Shown here: one piece after another, positions 8,548 to 16,656 of the stretch
Numbering within the stretch: the stretch's first letter is position 1
Layout of the letters: each line of letters begins with the position of its first letter
NCBI GenBank assembly: GCA_964500675.1
Contig: CAZCNY010000001.1
Location: 855,000-918,999, forward strand
Length of the DNA stretch: 64,000 nucleotides
Direction of reading: 5' to 3'
Origin: CAMLJR01 sp964500675
Lineage (GTDB): Bacteria; Pseudomonadota; Gammaproteobacteria; Pseudomonadales; CAMLJR01
Notes under the pieces: model-generated
The model's database searches: none
What the model saw: the letters and a program-made list of their open reading frames with translations, nothing else
Told to the model about the DNA's origin: nothing
Made by a program: the position numbers and the translations under genes

Positions 8548-8826
8548 TTAAAATCCGAAGGGACACGCGTGGCGATCCGTTCGGTAATGGCTGCGCGTAT
8601 GCGATGACACTGCGTCACGCGATGGTTGTCGATGAGCCCGCGCCGGAACAGTTGACGCACACCATCGATTGCGCGGGCGTGGAAGAAATTCGAGTGCGCC
8701 CATTCATGCGTAAAGCGCCCATTCATAGCGGGAAATTTCCCGCTCTCTGCAAAATATCATTATCATCGCTGTCGATTTTGCGAAAACCGTTCGACTAATT
8801 AGCCAATCATCGCACTGGAGCTATCG

Positions 8827-9195
8827 ATGAAATACCTATGCCTGGCCTACGAAGCCGAAGAAACGTTTACGTCGATGCCGCGATCCGAATGGGAAATATT
8901 GCGCGACGAAACGCTCGCCTATGTGGATGCTCTGAAACAAAGCGGACATCTGCTGTTGACCAACGCGCTGCAAAGCGCACGCACCGCGACCAAAGTTGCG
9001 GTTCGGCAAGGCCGGGTCATGGTGACCGACGGGCCATTCGCGGAAACCAAGGAGCAATTGGGCGGATTCTTTTTAATCGACGCGGCGGATCTGAATGAGG
9101 CCGTTGAGATCGCGGCGAAATGGCCCGGGGCACGTTTCGGTACGATCGAAGTACGGCCAATCGAGGAAGCGCTACGCCTGGAGGGCCGCTATTAA
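8827..9195 (+). CDS. YciI / DGPF-domain protein
   Basis: 122 residues with the DGPF-domain signature TDGPFAETKEQLGGFFLI near residue 68 and an N-terminal MKYLCLAY strand, typical of YCII-related proteins (ferredoxin-like fold). Members are often encoded next to ECF sigma factors or SRPBCC proteins; here an SRPBCC gene follows after 29 nt. The biochemical role of the family is poorly defined. A GGAG precedes the start. Confidence 0.85.
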   Translation: MKYLCLAYEAEETFTSMPRSEWEILRDETLAYVDALKQSGHLLLTNALQSARTATKVAVRQGRVMVTDGPFAETKEQLGGFFLIDAADLNEAVEIAAKWPGARFGTIEVRPIEEALRLEGRY

Positions 9196-9224
9196 AATTA
9201 CCCAAACCCTATCAGGAGGATTTC

Positions 9225-9758
9225 ATGATCAAATTCATCGCAGCAATTGTGATTGTTACTATCGCTGGGCTACTACTTTTTGCCGCAACCAAACCCGACT
9301 CATTTCGCATTGAACGCTCAGCCAACATTAATGCGTCGCCGGAAAAAATATTTGCGCTGATCACCGATTTTCATACATGGACGCAATGGTCGCCGTGGGA
9401 AAATATCGATCCGAATTTAAAGCGCAGTTACGCCGGACCCGCCAGTGGCAACGGCGCTGTTTACGCGTGGACAGGCAATAACGATATCGGCGCCGGCAGG
9501 ATGGAAATTTTGAACACGACATCGCCGTCGAACGTTGTAATCCAGCTCGACTTCTTCAAACCGTTTAAGGCGCATAACACCGCGGAATTTAATCTCAAGC
9601 GCAACGGCTCGATGACCGAGGTCACGTGGGCCATGTATGGGCCGAGTCCTTATCTGAGCAAGATCATGAGTCTATTTTTCAGCATGGACAAAATGATTGG
9701 CGGTAACTTCGAGACCGGGCTAGCGAATCTCAAAACCATAGCGGAGCGAAATGAATAA
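9225..9758 (+). CDS. Membrane-anchored SRPBCC (START-like) protein
   Basis: 177 residues from the ATG at 9225, set by AGGAGGATTTC directly upstream. An N-terminal transmembrane helix (IKFIAAIVIVTIAGLLLFAA) is followed by an SRPBCC/polyketide-cyclase-like domain: RSANINASPEKIFALITDFH, WTQWSPWENIDP, MEILNTTSPSNVVIQLDFFKP. Such domains bind hydrophobic ligands. It is probably co-transcribed with the upstream YciI-like gene. Ligand and partner are unknown. Confidence 0.82.
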   Translation: MIKFIAAIVIVTIAGLLLFAATKPDSFRIERSANINASPEKIFALITDFHTWTQWSPWENIDPNLKRSYAGPASGNGAVYAWTGNNDIGAGRMEILNTTSPSNVVIQLDFFKPFKAHNTAEFNLKRNGSMTEVTWAMYGPSPYLSKIMSLFFSMDKMIGGNFETGLANLKTIAERNE

Positions 9759-9874
9759 ACCGCGCTATTGGGCCGCCACTTTCATCTGCGTATACTTCCA
9801 GCGTTGTCGCATCCCCGACGCATCGTCTTCGCGCCGGCCACGCGTAGCATAGAATCATGCACCAGGAGCTCGCC

Positions 9875-10984
9875 ATGAAATCCCGCGCCGCCGTCGCTTT
9901 TGGCCCAGGCCAACCGTTGCAAATCGTCGAGATCGATGTGGCGCCGCCGCGCGCCGGCGAAGTGCTGGTGAAAATTTCGCACACCGGCGTCTGCCACACC
10001 GATGCGTTCACGTTGAGCGGCGATGATCCCGAGGGCATTTTTCCCGCGGTACTCGGCCACGAAGGGGCGGGTGTGGTTGTCGAAATCGGCGCGGGCGTGA
10101 CCACGCTGAAACCGGGCGATCATGTGATTCCGCTTTACACCGCGGAATGCCGCGAATGTAAATTCTGCAAATCCGGCAAAACCAATCTGTGTCAGAAAGT
10201 GCGCGCGACACAGGGCAAAGGCTTGTTGCCCGATGGCACCACCCGCTTTTCCTGCAACGGTCAACCGATCTATCACTACATGGGTTGCAGCACATTCAGT
10301 GAATACACCGTCGTCAATGAAATTCAACTTGCGAAAATAAATCCCGCCGCCGATCACGGCAAAGTGTGCCTGTTAGGTTGCGGCGTCACCACCGGCATCG
10401 GCGCGGTACACAACACCGCAAAAGTGAAGGCCGGCGATACCGTTGCCGTATTCGGTTTGGGCGGCATCGGTCTCGCGGTGATTCAAGGTGCGCGGCAAGC
10501 AAAAGCGGGCCGCATTATTGGTATCGACACCAACCCCGGCAAATTCGAACTCGCTCAACAAATGGGCGCGACCGATGTTGTAAATCCGCGGGACTACGCC
10601 AAACCGATCCAGGATGTCATCGTGGACATGACCGACGGCGGCGTCGAATTCAGCTTCGAGTGCATCGGCAATGTCGATGTCATGCGCGCCGCACTGGAGT
10701 GCTGTCACAAAGGCTGGGGCGAAAGCGTCATCATCGGCGTCGCCGGTGCCGGTCAGGAAATTCGCACGCGGCCATTTCAACTCGTCACGGGTCGCGTATG
10801 GCGCGGCTCCGCGTTCGGCGGCGTGAAAGGCCGCACGCAATTGCCCGGCATGGTCGAGCAGGCGATGCGCGGTGAAATCCAACTCGATCCGTTCATCACG
10901 CACACACTGCCGCTCGATCGGATTAACGAAGCGTTCGCTTTAATGCACGCGGGAAAATCGATTCGCACGGTTATTCACTACTAA
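9875..10984 (+). CDS. frmA: S-(hydroxymethyl)glutathione dehydrogenase / class III alcohol dehydrogenase
   Basis: 369 residues from the ATG at 9875, which has CAGGAG eight bases upstream; the in-frame ATG at 9857 lies before that site. This is a zinc-dependent alcohol dehydrogenase: catalytic zinc ligands Cys40 (GVCHTDAF), His62-Glu63 (GHEG) and the Cys in LLGCGVTTG; structural zinc Cys92, Cys95, Cys98 and Cys106; Rossmann motif GLGGIG. The class III family oxidises the glutathione adduct of formaldehyde and reduces S-nitrosoglutathione. No S-formylglutathione hydrolase gene is adjacent. Confidence 0.93.
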   Translation: MKSRAAVAFGPGQPLQIVEIDVAPPRAGEVLVKISHTGVCHTDAFTLSGDDPEGIFPAVLGHEGAGVVVEIGAGVTTLKPGDHVIPLYTAECRECKFCKSGKTNLCQKVRATQGKGLLPDGTTRFSCNGQPIYHYMGCSTFSEYTVVNEIQLAKINPAADHGKVCLLGCGVTTGIGAVHNTAKVKAGDTVAVFGLGGIGLAVIQGARQAKAGRIIGIDTNPGKFELAQQMGATDVVNPRDYAKPIQDVIVDMTDGGVEFSFECIGNVDVMRAALECCHKGWGESVIIGVAGAGQEIRTRPFQLVTGRVWRGSAFGGVKGRTQLPGMVEQAMRGEIQLDPFITHTLPLDRINEAFALMHAGKSIRTVIHY

Positions 10985-11019
10985 CCGTCACGCCTCATAT
11001 CGAAATAAAAATCGGCTGG

Positions 11020-11062
11020 CGCCGCGATGAATTTTTCGCATTAATCGCGGTGCGGTAATTTT
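11020..11062. terminator. Possible hairpin between convergent genes
   Basis: CCGCGAT at 11022-11028 can pair with ATCGCGG at 11044-11050, and a short T run (TTTTT) begins a few bases further on. It sits between frmA and the convergent coiled-coil gene. The loop is long, so confidence is low. Confidence 0.35.
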
Positions 11063-11067
11063 TCCAG

Positions 11068-12471
11068 TTACTGAACTTTTTTGACCAGCGCCAGGTAGCG
11101 CGATTCCATTTTGGTGTATTCAATACGCAACTTTTCCAGCTCGTCTTTTTTCTGGATAAGTTCCTGTTGAGTTTGTTTGAGTTCGCTCACTTCGCTGCTC
11201 AATTTTTCATGTTCTTGTTTGAGCATTTGATAACTGCCGCGCAGTTCACTTTCTTCCTGCGCCACTTGGACAAACTGTTCTTTGATTTCGATATAGTCGT
11301 TGCGAATCTCGTTTAATGACGCCTCTCTCTCGGCCAGCGATTGCCGCAGCTTCGCCAACTCCTCGGCCACTTCCGGTCCGGCGGTGTCCATTGCCTGGCT
11401 GCTAAGATCGCGCCGCCGTTCAAGCAGCGCATCGCGCTCGACAAAAGATTGTTGCATGCGCTGAGCGGCATCCTCCAACTCCGCGTTTTGTTCCAACTCC
11501 AGGTAATAATTTTCGAGTATTTCGCATTCGGCCTGTTTGAGGGCCAACGCCGCCGCGTTTGCTTCCAGCATTTTCTTAAGCTCTTCGACGTGCGCCTTTT
11601 GCTCATCGGTTAGATCACCGCGATCGCCCGCGATCGCCAGACTTTTCGCCGCCAGTTCTTCGTACTGAATGCCTATGGTTTCGCATTCCTGACGCAGGCG
11701 GCGAATTTCGCTCTCGCGCTGATTCAGACGCGTTTTCATCTCCTCCACTTCTTTAACCCGCACCGCGCCATACGCAGGATTGGCGGCACTGCGCGATTCC
11801 AGCTCTTGGATACGCTGCGTGTGCGCAGCCAGCGCTTGTTGTAATCGCGTCTCCTCGACCTCAAGCTTGCGCGCGCGCTCCTTGTGACGGTCAGCCTCTT
11901 GCGCGTCGATTTTTGCCTGGTCGCGCTGTCGTTGCGCCTGATCGAGATTCTCCTGCAACGCGCCGGCGGATTCTTCCATTTTGCGGAGCTGATCCCTTAA
12001 CTCCTCCGTTAGATCGAGTTCCATCCCATAATTTTTTGAAACCAGAGCCAACTTGGCCTTCAAATCCGACAGCGTCTGATTTTGAGCGTCGGCAAGCTTT
12101 TGCAGCGCCTCGGATCGATCGTCGGATTGATCGGTTTGCGCGAGACGATCCTCGATCTCGAAATAGAGCTGCTTGAATTGTTCAAGATTCGCTATGCGTT
12201 GCTGATAATTCCGCAGCAATTGATCATCTTGTTGTCGCTGCTGCTGGCTATTCTGCAACTGCGTGAGTTGCGCTTTCGCGGCTTGCAGGTGTTGGTGAGA
12301 CAGCTCCAGGCGCTGCCGCAACGTGGCGATCTCACTCTCCCGGCGCGCACGCAGCGCACGCTGTAGGAGCAGATCCCGACGGACTTTCAACAGCCACACC
12401 ATCGCGGCAACGAGCGCCAAAAAAAGACCTTCCGCGATGACTATGAAAATGTATTTATTCAGAAATTCCAT
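11068..12471 (-). CDS. Membrane-anchored coiled-coil protein
   Basis: 467 residues. One N-terminal transmembrane helix (YIFIVIAEGLFLALVAAMVWLL, residues 8-29) is followed by almost continuous heptad-rich sequence with very high Gln, Glu, Leu, Arg and Lys to the end (for example LRQRLELSHQHLQAAKAQL). No catalytic domain is visible. It should be an inner-membrane protein with a long cytoplasmic coiled-coil rod, perhaps a scaffold. It is divergently placed from a receiver-domain protein whose start lies about 145 nt away. No named family is recognised. Confidence 0.72.
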   Translation of the reverse strand: MEFLNKYIFIVIAEGLFLALVAAMVWLLKVRRDLLLQRALRARRESEIATLRQRLELSHQHLQAAKAQLTQLQNSQQQRQQDDQLLRNYQQRIANLEQFKQLYFEIEDRLAQTDQSDDRSEALQKLADAQNQTLSDLKAKLALVSKNYGMELDLTEELRDQLRKMEESAGALQENLDQAQRQRDQAKIDAQEADRHKERARKLEVEETRLQQALAAHTQRIQELESRSAANPAYGAVRVKEVEEMKTRLNQRESEIRRLRQECETIGIQYEELAAKSLAIAGDRGDLTDEQKAHVEELKKMLEANAAALALKQAECEILENYYLELEQNAELEDAAQRMQQSFVERDALLERRRDLSSQAMDTAGPEVAEELAKLRQSLAEREASLNEIRNDYIEIKEQFVQVAQEESELRGSYQMLKQEHEKLSSEVSELKQTQQELIQKKDELEKLRIEYTKMESRYLALVKKVQ

Positions 12472-12615
12472 GGCGATTATCCGGCTGCAAAAGTAGCTGT
12501 CCTGCGCGCAAGTATAGCCTGCTACACTTATCGGATATCAGAGCTGGCGGTTTGCCTCGCCACGCTAACCGGTAACATTCACCGCGACTCGATACGGAGC
12601 TTGAGCAACCATACC

Positions 12616-13497
12616 ATGAATGTGCTAATTGTCGACGACAGCAAAGCCATGCAAAACATTATCACCAAGTCGATGAAAAGTGTCGGCTACGTGAATGATC
12701 GCTACAGCTATGCTTTTGATGGCGAAGCAGCGCTCCAAATTATTCACGGTGAACAACCCGATCTCGTGTTGTGCGATATGCACATGCCGAAAATGACCGG
12801 CCTGGAGTTGCTAAAAACGCTGCGCGGCGAAAAGAACGCGACCAAGATGGTCATCGTCTCCATCGACGACGACCCAAAAACGCTGGCAAGTATTACGGCC
12901 ATGGGTGGCGACGCCTACCTAAAGAAACCCTTCACCTCGGAACAATTGTTCAGCACCGTCAGCAAGCTATTGGGTAAAACGCTGCTAAAAAAATCGAAAA
13001 CCGAACTCGACGTGCGCGCGCTGACACCGGCCAAATCCGTACTCGAACGCGTACTCGGCAGTCTCGCGGCAGCCGACGTGCATTTTGTCGAGAAGCACTT
13101 TAACGATATCGATTTCGATCGCTCGCCATATTACGGCGGCACCTTTCAAAACGAGCAAAATCGTGTCGTTCTGGCGATATTTCTCGACGCACTGGCCGCC
13201 AATACGATCGCGGCGATCATCAATCAACGACCGCTAACCGAAGCGGTCATTGACAGTCAGAACAAACGCATCGACACCGTTGCCAAACGCGCGCTGCTCG
13301 CCTATCTGGGATTATTTAGCGGCCTCTGCAAGCCATCGCAATCCGGCCACCTGCTCGAAATTCACGCCGAGCAGTATGCGGAAAACGCACACACCCACCT
13401 CAGTCGACATCTGGGGCAATATGCTGAATCCGCATTGGTGTACGCGATTAATTGCGGTCCGTGTCAGGAAGGAAAAATGATTTTGCTCAGCCCCTGA
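12616..13497 (+). CDS. Receiver-domain protein with novel C-terminal domain
   Basis: 293 residues from the ATG at 12616; a TTG at 12601 is an alternative, as CGGAG lies at 12595-12599 and fits neither start ideally. Residues 1-125 are a CheY-like receiver: acidic pair Asp7-Asp8, phosphoacceptor Asp54 (LVLCDMHMPKMTG), and the conserved Lys in LKKPF. The remaining about 165 residues are not a DNA-binding domain. They read like an alpha/beta domain (ESALVYAINCGPCQEGKMILL at the end) and may be a CheC/CheX-like or protein-interaction module; this is a guess. It is divergent from the coiled-coil membrane protein. Confidence 0.75.
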   Translation: MNVLIVDDSKAMQNIITKSMKSVGYVNDRYSYAFDGEAALQIIHGEQPDLVLCDMHMPKMTGLELLKTLRGEKNATKMVIVSIDDDPKTLASITAMGGDAYLKKPFTSEQLFSTVSKLLGKTLLKKSKTELDVRALTPAKSVLERVLGSLAAADVHFVEKHFNDIDFDRSPYYGGTFQNEQNRVVLAIFLDALAANTIAAIINQRPLTEAVIDSQNKRIDTVAKRALLAYLGLFSGLCKPSQSGHLLEIHAEQYAENAHTHLSRHLGQYAESALVYAINCGPCQEGKMILLSP

Positions 13498-13510
13498 GCG
13501 GATCGTCTTC

Positions 13511-14386
13511 TCACAAAAACTCGCGCAATGCCGCGACAAATTGCGCGAGCTGATCGTGGTGCAGCCAATGTCCCGCTTGTTCAAAGGTGAGATCCCGATG
13601 GTTGCGAAAATGCGCTGAACTGCCATCGGTTGCCGGATTCGAAGTCCAGCTTTCGTCGCCCCAGCAAATCAGTGTCGCGGCGGTGATCGCGCGCCAATAT
13701 TCGACGAGGTGCACCGCGAAATCCTCGGGCGCGAAGTTGCCCATCTGCGGGTCGTATTTCCAGCCGTAACCGTCGTCATAGCGACGCACGCCATGCGTGG
13801 CGAGATGGCGCGCCTGCTCAGTCGACAAGTGTTTGTTCGCTTGCGCCATGCGCGCGATAGCGTCCTCGATGGAGACAAATCGCTTCGGCTTTTTCGTCGA
13901 CACTTCACGCGTCTTTTCCAGCCACTCGCGCGTGCGCTGTACCGTTCCGAGTTCATTCCAGCGCGCGATAACCGATGGCGTCGGCCCCATTGCGTCGACC
14001 AGCACCAATTTGCGTACGCGCTCGGGATACAACCCGGCGAATCGCACCGTCGGATTTCCACCGAACGAATGCGCAACGATATCGACTTGTGCGTAGCCGA
14101 GCGCGTCGACCAGCTCGGTGAAATCGACCAAGTGATACGGCGTGAGATACGCGCCATCGGGCGACCATGCGCTGTCGCCATGGCCGCGCAAATCGAGCGC
14201 GATGATATGCCACTCGCTGCGCAGCTCGCGCGCCACCCAATCCCAGCTGCGCGCATGATCGCGCGTGCCGTGCACCAGCAATAGCGGCGGCGCGCTGGCG
14301 TTACCCCAATCCAGATAATGCAATTGCAATCCCTGCGAGATATAGGTTTTCGAGATCGGTTCGATATCAGCAGACAGATTTTTCAT
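13511..14386 (-). CDS. Alpha/beta hydrolase
   Basis: 291 residues from the ATG at 14386 (a longer in-frame start exists at 14464). Classical alpha/beta-hydrolase signatures: oxyanion HG in LLLVHGTRDH (residues 36-45), DLRGHGDSAW, nucleophile Ser107 in VAHSFGG, and a C-terminal His in AGHWLHHDQ. The closest general type is the epoxide-hydrolase/dehalogenase/lactonase-like group. The substrate is unknown. Convergent with the receiver-domain gene (13 nt apart). Confidence 0.87.
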   Translation of the reverse strand: MKNLSADIEPISKTYISQGLQLHYLDWGNASAPPLLLVHGTRDHARSWDWVARELRSEWHIIALDLRGHGDSAWSPDGAYLTPYHLVDFTELVDALGYAQVDIVAHSFGGNPTVRFAGLYPERVRKLVLVDAMGPTPSVIARWNELGTVQRTREWLEKTREVSTKKPKRFVSIEDAIARMAQANKHLSTEQARHLATHGVRRYDDGYGWKYDPQMGNFAPEDFAVHLVEYWRAITAATLICWGDESWTSNPATDGSSAHFRNHRDLTFEQAGHWLHHDQLAQFVAALREFL

Positions 14387-14492
14387 AGCGTCGCACAGCC
14401 ATTTCGATGCATCGGGTTTATTCACTGAATCGATGATTACATATCCGGCGCCAATCGGGAACACGCTAATTATTTTCGTCGGGAATCGCTAT

Positions 14493-15041
14493 CTACCAAA
14501 CCATCGCGTGTTTCGGTAGCACGTAGTGCAGCAGCGCGTAGCCGATCAAACCCGCGCTCGCGATAAACACGAGACCCGCGCTGTTTTTCCAGGCCAAGCG
14601 CAGATCGACGCTCGACGGCAACGCGCTCATCGATACCACGATAATTGCGTAGAGAGAGAGCCAGTGCCGCACGCGCAACAATGGCATCGCGGAAATGCGA
14701 TGCCAATAAAACCACATCGATAGCGGCAATAGCAGCAACGGCGCGAAAGCGATCGCCGCGGTGTTGTACCAACGCGCATTGCCGAGCTGTACCGAGCCGA
14801 GCAGCCAGCCCGCACGGGTACGCGCGGGAATGATCGAGGGAAAACGCGGACGGCCGTTGGTGGCGGCGGCGACGAGAAAATGAGCGATCTCGTGCGCGCA
14901 GGTTCCGGGCAGCACAAAGAGCAGATAAATCGCCGTGACGCGTCGAAGCAATTTCGCGGCGGTGATAATTGCACAGAGAAACAATCCGTCCGCCAGCAGA
15001 ATATGCAGCGCGGGCAGGCGATTTAAAAAATGCGGTATCAT
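14493..15041 (-). CDS. Polytopic membrane protein with HEXXH motif
   Basis: 182 residues with about four or five hydrophobic segments and a zinc-protease-like HEIAH motif (His50, Glu51, His54) at the membrane boundary: LPGTCAHEIAHFLVAAATNG. This resembles the M50 / M50B-like integral membrane peptidases, but the second motif (LDG or NPDG) is not obvious, so peptidase activity is uncertain. Its start is next to, or overlaps, that of the divergent dioxygenase gene. Confidence 0.7.
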   Translation of the reverse strand: MIPHFLNRLPALHILLADGLFLCAIITAAKLLRRVTAIYLLFVLPGTCAHEIAHFLVAAATNGRPRFPSIIPARTRAGWLLGSVQLGNARWYNTAAIAFAPLLLLPLSMWFYWHRISAMPLLRVRHWLSLYAIIVVSMSALPSSVDLRLAWKNSAGLVFIASAGLIGYALLHYVLPKHAMVW

Positions 15042-15146
15042 GGACTAACTAAAATAACTATCGAAGCGCAAAGGCATCGTCGCTCAAAGAAATTGTACGG
15101 CTATCAGATCATACGCGCGCTCGCGTCTCAACATGTCGCGACATCA

Positions 15147-15860
15147 ATGACCGCAAACCAGCTAGGCGTGACCGTGAGCAAACTCTACGAGCAATGCACG
15201 AATATTCTACGCCGCGTCTACGACAGTCGAATCTCCGACCCGCCGGTGCTCGATCCGGCCGCGCGTTTTCCCGCGGCCCAGCGCTTCGTCGAGGCATGGC
15301 CGGCGCTGCGCGACGAAGCGTTGCGGCTCGCTGAAAATATCGGGCAGATACCGCGCTTTCACGAACTGATGGCGGAGCAGGCCGATATTTCCGCGAACGA
15401 CGATCGCGATTGGCGCATGTTCGTGCTGAAAGCCTACGGCGTTCCCATTCACGCGAATTTATCGCAGTGCCCCGCGTTGGCCGCGCTGCTGGAATCGACG
15501 CCCGATGTGCTCACCGCCACGCTGTCATTTCTGGCGCCGCACAAACATATTCCATTGCACCGGGGACCGTTTCGCGGCGTGCTGCGTTTTTATCTCGGTC
15601 TCGCCGTGCCGACAACCGCTGCCGGCCAAGCCGACACCGTGCTGATGATCGATGGCAGCGCACACCGTATTCGCGCAGGCGAATGCTTGCTATGGGACGA
15701 TACCTTCGCACATGAAGTGTGGAATCACAGCGATGCCGTGCGCATCGCCCTTCTGCTCGACGTGCGCCGCCGCAACATGCCGTTAAGCCTGACGATGCTG
15801 TCCGCGCTGATCGTCGGAATCGCGGGGATTGCCGTGCGCTTGCGGCGACAGAAAAAATAG
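15147..15860 (+). CDS. Aspartyl/asparaginyl beta-hydroxylase-like dioxygenase
   Basis: 237 residues from the ATG at 15147; an in-frame ATG at 15030 would overlap the divergent gene, so the start is uncertain. The core matches the Asp/Asn beta-hydroxylase / LpxO-type 2-oxoglutarate Fe(II) oxygenases: the first iron His in HIPLHRGPFRGVLRFYLGL, the second in WDDTFAHEVWNHS, and the Arg for 2-oxoglutarate (ALLLDVRR). A C-terminal hydrophobic helix (LSLTMLSALIVGIAGIAV) with a basic tail suggests a membrane anchor. Lipid A or a membrane-linked substrate is possible. Confidence 0.82.
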   Translation: MTANQLGVTVSKLYEQCTNILRRVYDSRISDPPVLDPAARFPAAQRFVEAWPALRDEALRLAENIGQIPRFHELMAEQADISANDDRDWRMFVLKAYGVPIHANLSQCPALAALLESTPDVLTATLSFLAPHKHIPLHRGPFRGVLRFYLGLAVPTTAAGQADTVLMIDGSAHRIRAGECLLWDDTFAHEVWNHSDAVRIALLLDVRRRNMPLSLTMLSALIVGIAGIAVRLRRQKK

Positions 15861-15981
15861 CGCTCACACACAATCGTGCGCAACCTGAAAATTGACATCG
15901 GTTTCATTCAAGAATAAACAGTTACGCAAACAGCCACATAAACAATTCACATAAAATAATCCAGCGAACAAGAGACAGATC

Positions 15982-16434
15982 ATGCCGCGAACTTCCGCAA
16001 CCCCCAACACTCCCGAAGCAATCGTGCGCGCGTTTTGCGCAAATGTCAGCGAGCGCGACATCGCCAGCATTGGGCCGTTGCTCGCCGATGATATTGTCTT
16101 CATGAATGTCGGGCTGGAAATTTACCGCGGCAAGCAGGCCGTGCTCGATCACTTCCACGGTGCGAACGGCGTGTGGGATATGTTTCCCGATACCTTCGAT
16201 TTTCGCATCCGCAATCTCGGCGTCACCGACAATCGTGTTTACACCGAGCGCGTCGATGTCGTCGGCGTCAACGGCCGCGATGCCTATCTGCCGCTGCTCG
16301 GTATCTTTGAAATCGAAAACGGCAAAATCAAACACTGGCGCGACTATGCCGACATGATCATGGTGCGGCGTCTGTTGAACGGCGAAACCGTCACGGCTGA
16401 AGAAGGCTTTCCGCCCGGCACGCTCGATGTATGA
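15982..16434 (+). CDS. Limonene-1,2-epoxide-hydrolase-like protein
   Basis: 150 residues of the SnoaL/LEH fold. The epoxide-hydrolase residues appear present: Arg90 and Asp92 in VYTERVDVV and an Asp in HWRDYAD (residues 119-124). The family adds water to epoxides of terpenoids or steroids without metals. It stands alone; a perfect palindrome follows at 16496-16517. The link to the SDR operon 7 kb away is only thematic. Confidence 0.8.
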   Translation: MPRTSATPNTPEAIVRAFCANVSERDIASIGPLLADDIVFMNVGLEIYRGKQAVLDHFHGANGVWDMFPDTFDFRIRNLGVTDNRVYTERVDVVGVNGRDAYLPLLGIFEIENGKIKHWRDYADMIMVRRLLNGETVTAEEGFPPGTLDV

Positions 16435-16495
16435 ATTGACCGCGTAACATGCTCGTTACTCTCGCCTGAAAGCGATCGCAACACCCTGGCGCGCC

Positions 16496-16517
16496 TGGCC
16501 CAATTAAAATTGGGCCA
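16496..16517. promoter_or_regulatory. Perfect 22-bp palindrome upstream of atzF
   Basis: TGGCCCAATT and its exact inverse AATTGGGCCA flank AA. No T run follows, so it is not a classical terminator. It lies 33 bp before the candidate sigma-54 core of the allophanate hydrolase gene and 62 nt after the epoxide-hydrolase-like gene. It could be an operator for a dimeric regulator or a terminator-like hairpin. Confidence 0.4.
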
Positions 16518-16549
16518 GAATAGCGCCGCAACAGCATCGAAAAAAAAGC

Positions 16550-16565
16550 TGGCGATGTGCACGCT
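16550..16565 (+). promoter_or_regulatory. Candidate sigma-54 promoter of atzF
   Basis: TGGCGATGTGCACGCT keeps the invariant GG (16551-16552) and GC (16563-16564) with exactly 10 bases between. The -12 element is ACGC, not TTGC, so it is the weakest of the candidates. Support comes from the same TTGTATACATC operator starting 15 bases after the GC, as at the second porin gene. Confidence 0.4.
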
Positions 16566-16578
16566 CGCTATTGCGCTG

Positions 16579-16590
16579 TTGTATACATCA
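16579..16590. promoter_or_regulatory. Candidate GntR operator (copy 1)
   Basis: TTGTATACATCA, containing the palindrome TGTATACA. The identical 12-mer occurs before the biuret/triuret hydrolase operon (20603) and an 11/12 match before porin copy 2 (46673). FCD-type GntR regulators commonly bind T-G-T-N-A-C-A palindromes; the GntR gene at 19663-20337 is the obvious candidate. It would overlap the start of transcription, as for a repressor. Confidence 0.6.
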
Positions 16591-16656
16591 GTGCTTGCAT
16601 CGAGATAATCTTATAGCCGCTGGGCAACTATTAACGGTCATTCGCGGGATTTACTC

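Noticed and set aside
8548..8826. Possible small gene or gene fragment after the second SDR
   Set aside because: A 64-codon frame exists (8604-8798) but has no ribosome binding site and no recognisable motif; left as intergenic.
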